Assembly (NCBI GenBank): GCA_937873805.1
Contig: CALMWO010000347.1
Span: forward strand, 1 to 10,610
Direction of reading: 5' to 3'
Length of the DNA: 10,610 nucleotides
Origin: an uncultured Hyphomonadaceae bacterium
GTDB taxonomy: Bacteria > Pseudomonadota > Alphaproteobacteria > Caulobacterales > Hyphomonadaceae
In this document: positions 1 to 6,176 of the stretch, in pieces
Layout: the number at the start of each line of letters is the position of its first letter
How positions within the stretch are numbered: the first letter of the stretch is position 1
Position numbers and translations under genes: made by a program
The notes under the pieces: model-generated
Seen by the model: only the letters and a program-made list of their open reading frames with translations
Told to the model about the DNA's origin: nothing
Databases searched by the model: none

Positions 1-194
1 TCGCTGGGCAGGAAGTCGGCGGGCGCACGGGCAAGGGCAAGCCCGATCAGGCAAGGTAGCCCGAGCAGCCAGAATCCAGCTGGGCGGTCGTACCGGGAGA
101 GCTGGAGGTACGGCCTTGCGAACGCAGGCGCGCGGGCGACCCATGAGCCACGTACGGCGTCGGCTGGTGCTGTTGGGGCGGCGGGGTCGGTCAC
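1..194 (-). CDS. ubiA: 4-hydroxybenzoate polyprenyltransferase, N-terminal part (runs off left edge)
   Basis: The first 64 codons of a leftward gene are present; the rest lies outside the window. Translating the minus strand from a GTG at 194-192 gives a Pro/Ala-rich start, then ADAVRGSWV (residues 11-19), then LSRYDRPAGFWLL (residues 32-44) entering the first membrane helix. The L-x-R-x-D-R-P-x-G-x-W-L-L pattern is typical of the UbiA N-terminus. UbiA is an integral inner-membrane enzyme that attaches a polyprenyl chain to 4-hydroxybenzoate in ubiquinone synthesis. The Asp-rich catalytic motifs would lie further in and cannot be seen. The GTG start is chosen because AAGGA (205-201) lies 6 nt upstream and the protein then begins MTDPAAPTAP. 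The frame stays open further upstream, so a longer form cannot be excluded. It is divergent from rsmE, a neighbour often seen in alphaproteobacteria. Identity is fairly sure; the exact start is less so. Confidence 0.85.
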   Translation of the reverse strand, partial: MTDPAAPTAPADAVRGSWVARAPAFARPYLQLSRYDRPAGFWLLGLPCLIGLALARAPADFLPS

Positions 195-218
195 GGCTGG
201 TCCTTGCGGGCAAATACC

Positions 219-246
219 TTGCACGGGGGCGGGAGCCCGATATAGC
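219..246 (+). promoter_or_regulatory. Candidate promoter of rsmE
   Basis: TTGCAC (219-224) and TATAGC (241-246) are separated by 16 nt and resemble sigma-70-type -35 and -10 elements. Transcription would then start at about 252-255, at or next to the rsmE ATG (255). This fits the lack of a convincing Shine-Dalgarno before that ATG and suggests a leaderless or nearly leaderless message. It rests on sequence inspection only; alphaproteobacterial promoters are variable and a chance match is possible. Confidence 0.35.
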
Positions 247-254
247 GCAGAGCC

Positions 255-1022
255 ATGAGCGCGACACCCCGGCTTCATGTCGCCCCCGATCTTGGCGAGG
301 GCGCAGATATCCCGATCGACGGCGATCAGGCGCATTACCTGACGCGCGTGTTGCGTCTGGGTGTGGGCGATCCGGTGCGGGTGTTCAACGGACGCGACGG
401 GGAGTTCGATGCGAGCGTCTCGGCGGTAACCAAGAGCATAGCGCGATTGCTGCTTGGCGCTCGGGTGCGCGAGCAGGCGGGCGTGCCCGACCTTTGGCTG
501 CTATTCGCAGCGCTAAAAAAGGACAGGACCGATTTCCTGGTCGAAAAGGCGGTCGAACTTGGCGCCGCGGAAATCCTGCCGGTGCTGACCGAACGGACCA
601 ACTCCGAGAACGTGCGGGTGGACAGGCTGGCGCGATTGGCAATCGAAGCGGCCGAGCAGACCGAGCGGCTGGACGTGCCGCCAGTGCGCGAAGCGGTCAA
701 GCTGGATGCCTTGCTTCGGAAATGGGACCCAGCCCGCCTGCTGATCTACGCGGATGAGGCCGGAGACGATGGTGGCCGCCCGTGGGGTGGCGAGACCGGA
801 AAAGCGGGCCCCATGGCCGATGTGCTGGCTGGCCTTGGGGATTCGCCGGCCGCGATTCTCATCGGGCCGGAGGGCGGGTTCTCGCCTACCGAGCGCAAAC
901 GACTGCGTGAACTTCCCTTTGTCAGGCCGGTTGGACTTGGGCCCCGCATCCTGCGAGCTGAGACAGCTGCCCTCGCGGCGCTTGCGTTATGGCAAGCCAT
1001 CCGGGGCGACTGGCGGCGCTAG
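255..1022 (+). CDS. rsmE: 16S rRNA (uracil1498-N3)-methyltransferase
   Basis: RsmE methylates N3 of U1498 in 16S rRNA in the small subunit, using S-adenosylmethionine. It is a cytosolic SPOUT-superfamily enzyme, usually a dimer. The 255-residue length is normal for the family. An N-terminal PUA-like RNA-binding part (about residues 1-75) includes the DQAHYLTRVLRL stretch (24-35). The C-terminal trefoil-knot domain has ALKKDRTDFLVEKAVELG (86-103), AEQTERLDVP (133-142), IGPEGGFS (203-210) and LGPRILRAETA (228-238); the last two form the SAM-binding knot. An in-frame TAG at 243-245 rules out any start much further upstream, so ATG 255 is the first possible ATG. No clear Shine-Dalgarno precedes it; GGGAG at 231-235 is about 19 nt away. 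The gene diverges from ubiA and precedes gshA by 112 bp. Residues 168-190 form a Gly-rich insertion-like loop (DEAGDDGGRPWGG) that may be lineage-specific. Identification is firm. Confidence 0.95.
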   Translation: MSATPRLHVAPDLGEGADIPIDGDQAHYLTRVLRLGVGDPVRVFNGRDGEFDASVSAVTKSIARLLLGARVREQAGVPDLWLLFAALKKDRTDFLVEKAVELGAAEILPVLTERTNSENVRVDRLARLAIEAAEQTERLDVPPVREAVKLDALLRKWDPARLLIYADEAGDDGGRPWGGETGKAGPMADVLAGLGDSPAAILIGPEGGFSPTERKRLRELPFVRPVGLGPRILRAETAALAALALWQAIRGDWRR

Positions 1023-1061
1023 GCGCTCACACGCAATAGTTTTCCTTCACAAATCGAACAT

Positions 1062-1090
1062 TTGACGGCCCCTGCTGGCGCACCTATCCG
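1062..1090 (+). promoter_or_regulatory. Candidate promoter of gshA
   Basis: TTGACG (1062-1067) matches the -35 consensus well. TATCCG (1085-1090) lies 17 nt downstream as a partial -10 match. Transcription would begin near 1097, leaving a leader of about 40 nt before the gshA ATG. The 112-bp gap after rsmE would allow gshA its own promoter. The heptamer ACCTATC occurs at 1082-1088 and again at 1096-1102, 14 nt apart, so one copy overlaps this -10 and the other covers the likely start site. The call is by eye only. Confidence 0.4.
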
Positions 1091-1134
1091 GGCGTACCTA
1101 TCTGGCTGGTGAGGACCGGTCCGGGACGCTTTGC

Positions 1135-2523
1135 ATGACAACACCCACTCGCGACATCGACGAGGCCGCGCCGCGTATCCGCGACAAGCGCGAACTCGTT
1201 GAGCGACTTGCGGGCGGGTCCAAGCCCAAGACGGCATGGCGCATCGGCACCGAGCACGAGAAGTTCGGCTTCATCGAGAAGACGCTGCGGCCCGTGCCGT
1301 ACGAAGGCCCATCATCCATTCGCAAGCTGCTTGAGGGCATGTCGAGCGAGTTCGGCTGGGCGCCGATCATCGAGCGTGACCACATCATCGGCGGCAAGAA
1401 GGGCATGGCGAGCCTGAGCCTTGAGCCCGGCGGCCAGTTCGAGCTTTCGGGCGCGCCGGTGGAGACTATCCACGAGACCTGCGCCGAGATCACCCAACAC
1501 CTCCGCGAGACGAAAGCCATCGCGGGACCGATGGGCATTGAGTTCCTCGGACTAGGCTTTTCGCCCGTGTGGTCGCTGGACGAGACGCCGATGATGCCCA
1601 AGGGGCGCTACGGCATCATGAAGGCCTACATGGAGAAGGTCGGCCGACTTGGGCGGCAGATGATGTTCCGCTCGTGTACGGTGCAGACCAATCTCGACTT
1701 CGGCTCCGAAGCCGACATGGTCAAGAAGCTGCGCGTCAGTCTCGCGCTGCAACCGATCGCCACGGCGCTGTTCGCGAACTCTCCGTTCGCCGAAGGCCGG
1801 ACGAATGGTTTCCTCTCTTATCGCTCGCATGTGTGGACCGACACGGACCCGGATCGCACGGGCATGCTGCCGTTCGCATTCGACGAAGGTTTTGGTTTCG
1901 AGCAGTATGTCGACTACGCGCTCGACGTGCCGATGTACTTCGCGCGGCGCGACGGCAAGTATCTCGATGCGTCGGGGCATTCGTTCCGCGATTTCATGGC
2001 GGGCAAGCTGTCGCTGTTGCCCGGCGAGAAGCCCGCGATGGATGATTTTGACGATCACCTCTCGACGATCTTCCCCGAAGTGCGCCTCAAGACATTCCTC
2101 GAGATGCGCGGCGCCGATGCGGGTCCGCAAGACAGCCTGTGTGCGTTGTCGGCATTCTGGGTGGGGCTGCTGTACGACGAGACGGCGCTTGATGGCGCCT
2201 GGGAACTGGTGAAGCACTGGAACGCGGCTGAGCGTCAGGCGCTTCGGTCTGCCGTGCCGATGCAGGGGCTGAAGGCGCCGATCCGCAATACAACGGCGCA
2301 GGCAATCGCGAAGGAAGCGGTGAAGCTTTCAATTGCCGGGCTGAAGCGTCGCAAGAACTTGAACAGCTCCGGCAAGGACGAGACAGGGTTCCTGGCCGAG
2401 CTTGAAGAAATCGCGGATAGCGGGATCACGCCGGCTGAGCGTTGGCTGGCGATGTATCACGGGCCGTGGCAGCGCGACCTGCGTCTTGCGTTCAAGGATG
2501 CCCTGATCCATTCGCCGCGCTAG
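1135..2523 (+). CDS. gshA: Glutamate-cysteine ligase, plant/proteobacterial type
   Basis: This enzyme joins L-glutamate and L-cysteine using ATP to form gamma-glutamylcysteine, the first and rate-limiting step of glutathione synthesis, in the cytosol. The 462 residues read as the GCS2-type ligase shared by alphaproteobacteria and plants. The substrate and metal-binding core is visible as RIGTEHEKFGF (36-46), LEPGGQFELSGAP (96-108), MPKGRYGIMKAYM (154-166), CTVQTNLDFGSEADM (181-195), ALFANSPFAEGRTNGFLSYR (211-230), WTDTDPDRTGMLPF (234-247) and IFPEVRLKTFLEMRGAD (312-328). Only three Cys are present: C116, C181 and C336. C116 and C336 are 220 residues apart, the same spacing as the regulatory disulfide Cys186-Cys406 of plant GCL as I remember it. 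The start at 1135 gives the expected family N-terminus, although only a weak GGGA (about 1122-1126) precedes it. No gshB is in the window. The gene follows rsmE, a pairing common in alphaproteobacteria. Identification is firm. Confidence 0.96.
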   Translation: MTTPTRDIDEAAPRIRDKRELVERLAGGSKPKTAWRIGTEHEKFGFIEKTLRPVPYEGPSSIRKLLEGMSSEFGWAPIIERDHIIGGKKGMASLSLEPGGQFELSGAPVETIHETCAEITQHLRETKAIAGPMGIEFLGLGFSPVWSLDETPMMPKGRYGIMKAYMEKVGRLGRQMMFRSCTVQTNLDFGSEADMVKKLRVSLALQPIATALFANSPFAEGRTNGFLSYRSHVWTDTDPDRTGMLPFAFDEGFGFEQYVDYALDVPMYFARRDGKYLDASGHSFRDFMAGKLSLLPGEKPAMDDFDDHLSTIFPEVRLKTFLEMRGADAGPQDSLCALSAFWVGLLYDETALDGAWELVKHWNAAERQALRSAVPMQGLKAPIRNTTAQAIAKEAVKLSIAGLKRRKNLNSSGKDETGFLAELEEIADSGITPAERWLAMYHGPWQRDLRLAFKDALIHSPR

Positions 2524-2615
2524 CCCGCGAGGCGAGCCGTTCATCCCAAGAGGCAAATCCTTGCGCCCCGGCGACGATTCAAGGGGTTGAGCCTGCCTCC
2601 GGCGCGTGTTGATCT

Positions 2616-2637
2616 TCAGCGCTTGCGTAAGCGCTGA
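2616..2637 (+). promoter_or_regulatory. Stem-loop abutting the Shine-Dalgarno of the peptide transporter
   Basis: TCAGCGCTT (2616-2624) and AAGCGCTGA (2629-2637) are perfect 9-bp inverted arms around the loop GCGT. The 3' arm overlaps the first two bases of the Shine-Dalgarno GAGGGG (2636-2641) of the gene starting at 2645. It has no following T-run, so it is unlikely to be a simple terminator for gshA, whose stop is 93 nt upstream. A role in limiting ribosome access or protecting a processed 5' end is inference. The rest of the 2524-2644 gap shows nothing else I can name. Confidence 0.5.
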
Positions 2638-2644
2638 GGGGTCC

Positions 2645-4597
2645 ATGGATTTTTTCAATATCGTCGTCGTGGTCGGGCTGTTCATTACGGCCCTGACGGC
2701 GATCCCCGTCTTCACGCAGATGCGTCAGCATCCCAAGGGTCTGCACATCCTCTTCTTCGCCGAAATGTGGGAGCGTTTCTCCTACTACGGCATGCGCTCG
2801 ATCCTGATTTTCTATCTCACTCAGCATTTCCTTTTTTCGGATAGTTTCGCGGGCTCGCAGTACGGGGCCTATACATCGCTGGTGTACCTGATGCCGCTCG
2901 TGGGCGGCATTCTCGCCGACCGATACCTCGGAACCAAGAAGTCCGTCGCGTTCGGCGCGCTGCTTCTGGTTGCTGGTCACCTGCTCATGGCGGCGGAAGG
3001 CGAGCCGGCTGTGCAGACGATGACCGTCGCCGGAACCGAGTATCGCTTTGAGGTCGATGGCCGTGGCAGCGACCGACGTATCTTCCTTCCGGTCGAAAAT
3101 GTGCGTTGCGAGCTGAATGCGAAAGCTGACTCGGGATCGGCCTGCACGATCTCGCCCAACGCAGCGGGCGATCTCATTTTCGCTGGCTTGCCAGCCAGCG
3201 CCGCGCTTCCGGCAACGATTGCGAAGGCGGATTACGAATTTGGCGTGGCCAATCGCAACCCGCTGTTCGTCGGCATTTTCTATCTGGCGCTGTCGCTTAT
3301 CATCGTCGGCGTCGGCTTCCTGAAGAGCAACATCTCATCGATGGTGGGGCAGCTCTACCCGCAAGGCGATCCGCGCCGCGATCCCGGTTTCACGCTCTAC
3401 TATTACGGGATCAATCTGGGGTCGTTCTGGTCGAGTGCGCTTTGCGGCCTGCTGGGCCAATCGGTCGGTTGGTGGGCGGGTTTCGGACTGGCAGGCGTCG
3501 GCATGCTGTTCGGATGGCTGGTGTTCGTGCGTGGCCGGTTCCTGTTCTGGACGCCCGGACCAAAACAGCTTCCCGAAGAGATCGGCAATCCGCCTGAGCC
3601 CGAGAAGCTTGTCTCGAAGGTCAAGTTCGGCCTCAGCCGTGAGCACATCATCTATATCGGCGGCCTCCTGAGTGTCGGCGTCGTCTGGTTGCTCGTTCAG
3701 TCGCCGCCGGCCGACATCCTCGCCAACCTCAACGCGTTCGCTGAGCAGAACCTCAGCGCGCTCGGCATCAGCAGCCAGCCACACATCCATATTGCGATCG
3801 CCCTGCTGATCGGATCGGTGCTGATTCTTGGATACATCTTCTGGAACATGACCAAGCTCACCTCGCACGAGGCCCAGAGACTTGGTCTGGCGTTGATCCT
3901 GGTCGCCGCCGCGACCGTATTCTGGACGCTGTTCGAACAGGCTGGTTCGTCGCTGAACCTCTTCGCTGAACGTAACACCCAGCTTCCGAACGATGGCTTC
4001 TTCACCATCAACGCAGCGCAGACCCAGTCCTTCAACTCGGGCTTCATCCTGCTTTTTGCGCCGGTGTTCGCGGCGCTCTGGACATGGCTGGGCGTTCGCA
4101 ATCGCGATCCGAATCCGACGCTGAAATTCGGCCTCGGCATCATCCAGGTCGGCGTCGGCTTTTTCATGCTGACATGGGGCGCGACCTTTGCCGACGGCGC
4201 TTTCCAGGTGCCGATCATCTTCCTGATCCTGCTCAACCTGTTCCACACGACGGGGGAGCTGTTCGTCTCGCCGGTTGGGCTGTCGGCAGTCTCCAAACTG
4301 TCAGTCTTCAAACTGCTCTCGACGATGATGGCGACGTGGTTCCTTGCCAATGCGTGGGCCGGGTATGTCAGCGGCATCATCGCGGGCATGGCTGAAACCG
4401 AGACGATCGCCGGCGCCGCGCTCGATAACGAAGCGGCGTTGAAAAGCTCGCTCAAGGTCTTCGAGATGCTGGGCTGGTGGGGCGTGGGTATCGGCGTCGC
4501 ACTGTGCGTGGCCAGCTTCTTCCTGAAGCGCATGGCGCACGGCGCATTCGACGAGAACCCCGAAGTCATGTCTCACGCGCCAAAAACGGCGGAGTAG
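2645..4597 (+). CDS. POT/PTR2-family proton-coupled oligopeptide transporter
   Basis: This inner-membrane MFS transporter imports di- and tripeptides with protons. The family signature is clear: E40-x-x-E43-R44-F45-x-Y47-Y48-G in the first core helix, FTLYYYGINLGS (249-260), FWTLFEQAGSSL (426-437) and GELFVSPVGLSAVSKLS (537-553). The loop motif GGILADRYLGTKKS (87-100) is the MFS motif-A equivalent. ATG 2645 is chosen because GAGGGG (2636-2641) sits just upstream. An in-frame TTG at 2606 would add 13 residues through the hairpin region and is unlikely. The protein has 650 residues, longer than typical bacterial Dtp proteins of about 480-500. The surplus includes an extra N-terminal helix (about 5-25), a roughly 90-residue polar insert between core helices 3 and 4 (about 117-205, with C155 and C167), and longer loops around 352-378 and 440-460. 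Substrate specificity cannot be read from sequence. It lies between gshA and a terminator and is probably expressed separately. Confidence 0.92.
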   Translation: MDFFNIVVVVGLFITALTAIPVFTQMRQHPKGLHILFFAEMWERFSYYGMRSILIFYLTQHFLFSDSFAGSQYGAYTSLVYLMPLVGGILADRYLGTKKSVAFGALLLVAGHLLMAAEGEPAVQTMTVAGTEYRFEVDGRGSDRRIFLPVENVRCELNAKADSGSACTISPNAAGDLIFAGLPASAALPATIAKADYEFGVANRNPLFVGIFYLALSLIIVGVGFLKSNISSMVGQLYPQGDPRRDPGFTLYYYGINLGSFWSSALCGLLGQSVGWWAGFGLAGVGMLFGWLVFVRGRFLFWTPGPKQLPEEIGNPPEPEKLVSKVKFGLSREHIIYIGGLLSVGVVWLLVQSPPADILANLNAFAEQNLSALGISSQPHIHIAIALLIGSVLILGYIFWNMTKLTSHEAQRLGLALILVAAATVFWTLFEQAGSSLNLFAERNTQLPNDGFFTINAAQTQSFNSGFILLFAPVFAALWTWLGVRNRDPNPTLKFGLGIIQVGVGFFMLTWGATFADGAFQVPIIFLILLNLFHTTGELFVSPVGLSAVSKLSVFKLLSTMMATWFLANAWAGYVSGIIAGMAETETIAGAALDNEAALKSSLKVFEMLGWWGVGIGVALCVASFFLKRMAHGAFDENPEVMSHAPKTAE

Positions 4598-4618
4598 GCG
4601 AGGGCATAGCCCAAACAA

Positions 4619-4646
4619 AAACGGCCTCTCGCGAGAGAGGCCGTTT
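4619..4646. terminator. Bidirectional stem-loop terminator between the transporter gene and tldD
   Basis: AAACGGCCTCTC (4619-4630) and GAGAGGCCGTTT (4635-4646) are perfect 12-bp complementary arms with a GCGA loop. It lies 21 nt after the transporter stop (4597) and 23 nt after the tldD stop on the other strand (4670), so it can serve both converging genes. Read leftward, the stem is followed by TTTTTGTTT, a good U-tract for tldD. Read rightward, it has only TTT then GCTT, so it is weaker for the transporter. Confidence 0.88.
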
Positions 4647-4669
4647 GCTTGTCCGTAATATGCCGACGT

Positions 4670-6085
4670 TTAGCCCGCGCCGCCAACCGTGATCGCATCG
4701 ATCTTTAGCGAAGGCTGGCCCACGCCAACAGGAACAGACTGCCCGCTCTTGCCGCAGGTGCCGACGCCGTCGTCCATCGCGAAGTCGTTGCCGACCATGG
4801 AGATGCTGTTCATCACGGTGGGGCCGTGGCCGATCAGTGTGGCGTTCTTCACCGGCCGTCCGACTTTGCCGTTTTCGACGAGGTAGGCCTCCGTGCATTG
4901 GAAGACGAACTGACCATTGGTGATGTCCACCTGACCGCCGCCGAAATCGACGGCCCAGATGCCACGCTTGATCGAGCGGACGATCTCTTCAGGATCATGC
5001 GTGCCGCCGGTCATGAACGTGTTGGTCATGCGCGGCATGGGGGCGTTGGCGTAGCTCTCGCGGCGGCCATTGCCGGTTGCCGCGACGCCCATCAGGCGCG
5101 AGTTCTGCCGGTCCTGCATGTAGCCGATCAGCTTGCCGTCCTCGACCAGCACGGTGCGCTGTGTCTGCGTGCCTTCATCGTCGAAGGAGAGCGAGCCGCG
5201 GCGGTTCGCGATCGTACCATCGTCGACGATGGTGACGCCTTTGGCCATCACCTGCTCGCCGATGCGGTTCGAATAGACGGACGAGCCTTTGCGATTGAAG
5301 TCGCCTTCAAGGCCGTGGCCGACAGCCTCGTGCAGCAGCACGCCCGTCCAGCCCGGCCCGAGCGCCACTTCCATCTCGCCGGCAGGGGCGGGGATGGCGT
5401 CGAGATTGATCTCGGCCTTGCGGATCGCACGCTCGGCAAGGGCCTTCCAGCGATCCGGCTGGATCCATTCGTCATAGTTGGCGCGGCCACCAGCGCCGGC
5501 GGAACCCGTCTCGCGGCGTCCATCTTTCTCCATGGTGACCGAGATATTGAGGCGGACGAGCGGCCGGGCTTCAGCGACCGCAGCGCCGCCCGAGCGGATG
5601 ATCTCCACGGCGGTTCGCGATCCGGCCAGCGAGACGGACACCTGAACCACCTTCGGGTCACGCGCACGGCACCATGCATCGATCTCGGCAAGGAGCCCGG
5701 TCTTGGTGACGAAGTCGGGTGAGGCAGTGGGGTCGACGTCCGCGTAAAGGCGGCGATTCACCGGCGTCGGGCCAACGGCGAGGATGCCAGAGCGGCCGCG
5801 TTTGGCCGCGGAAGCTGCCGTAGCGGCGCGACGGAGGGACGCTTCCGAAATTTCGCTGGCATGAGCGTAACCGGTCGTCTCGCCGGAAACGACCCGGAGG
5901 CCAAAGCCCTGGCCGCTGTCGTAAGAGGCCGACTTCAGGCGGCCGTCGTCGAACAGGAAACTCTCGGAGCGGACGGATTCGAGATAAATCTCGCCATCTT
6001 CCGCACCGGCAAGCGCGTCGTCGAGAATTCCGGCGGCCTTGGATATCCCGACGCCCACGTCCTCGATCAGGCTGCGGTCTGTCAT
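4670..6085 (-). CDS. tldD: Metalloprotease TldD
   Basis: TldD is the protease subunit of the cytosolic TldD/TldE (PmbA) complex, which digests unfolded peptides; in Escherichia coli it takes part in microcin B17 maturation and CcdA turnover. The 471 residues match the family length of about 480. The zinc site is visible as H252-E253-A-V-G-H257 within LLHEAVGHGLEGDFNRKGS. The third ligand should be C444 in GTCGKSGQSVPVGVGQP (442-458). Other family landmarks are SFLFDDGRLKSAS (42-54), GFGLRV (60-65) and SFDDEGTQTQRTVLVEDG (300-317). The start at 6085 is supported by GAGG (6096-6093), 7 nt upstream. It lies 88 bp downstream of a TPR gene on the same strand, so co-transcription is possible, but a palindrome separates them. 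The partner tldE/pmbA is not in this window; in many alphaproteobacteria it lies elsewhere. The frame is intact with all key residues present. Its cellular substrate here is unknown. Confidence 0.96.
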   Translation of the reverse strand: MTDRSLIEDVGVGISKAAGILDDALAGAEDGEIYLESVRSESFLFDDGRLKSASYDSGQGFGLRVVSGETTGYAHASEISEASLRRAATAASAAKRGRSGILAVGPTPVNRRLYADVDPTASPDFVTKTGLLAEIDAWCRARDPKVVQVSVSLAGSRTAVEIIRSGGAAVAEARPLVRLNISVTMEKDGRRETGSAGAGGRANYDEWIQPDRWKALAERAIRKAEINLDAIPAPAGEMEVALGPGWTGVLLHEAVGHGLEGDFNRKGSSVYSNRIGEQVMAKGVTIVDDGTIANRRGSLSFDDEGTQTQRTVLVEDGKLIGYMQDRQNSRLMGVAATGNGRRESYANAPMPRMTNTFMTGGTHDPEEIVRSIKRGIWAVDFGGGQVDITNGQFVFQCTEAYLVENGKVGRPVKNATLIGHGPTVMNSISMVGNDFAMDDGVGTCGKSGQSVPVGVGQPSLKIDAITVGGAG

Positions 6086-6156
6086 GGCTCTACCTCGTCA
6101 AACGCCAATATCACGCACATCCCCTAGATAGGGCTGGGCGACGTGAAATGACAGCG

Positions 6157-6176
6157 TGAAACCCGGCCGGGTTTCA
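6157..6176 (-). terminator. Perfect palindrome spanning the TPR gene stop codon; possible terminator or decay barrier
   Basis: TGAAACCCGGCCGGGTTTCA (6157-6176) is a perfect 20-nt palindrome, able to fold as an 8-bp stem with a GGCC loop. Read leftward, its first three bases are the TGA stop of the TPR gene (6176-6174). No strong U-run follows (CGCTGTCATTTC), so an intrinsic terminator is only possible. It could instead be an mRNA 3'-end stabiliser or a DNA-binding site. A smaller inverted repeat, CCCTA-GA-TAGGG (6122-6133), lies in the same gap before tldD. Confidence 0.45.

Noticed and set aside
116..757. Open frame of 213 codons on the plus strand overlapping ubiA and rsmE
   Set aside because: It overlaps two well-supported genes in another frame and encodes Arg/Gly/Ala-rich low-complexity sequence.
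2616..2637. Hairpin considered as the gshA terminator
   Set aside because: No T-tract follows and it runs directly into the next gene's ribosome-binding site, so a terminator call is not supported.
2606..2644. Upstream TTG start for the peptide transporter
   Set aside because: It would run coding sequence through the hairpin and the GAGGGG Shine-Dalgarno. ATG 2645 has correct spacing to that site.
3335..4246. Open frame of 303 codons antisense to the peptide transporter
   Set aside because: It has charged low-complexity composition, no domain and no Shine-Dalgarno I could support; the sense gene fully explains the stretch.
4826..5722. Open frame of 298 codons antisense to tldD
   Set aside because: The sense strand carries an intact TldD with HExxxH and the C-terminal Cys. 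The antisense product resembles nothing I recognise and is a codon-bias effect.
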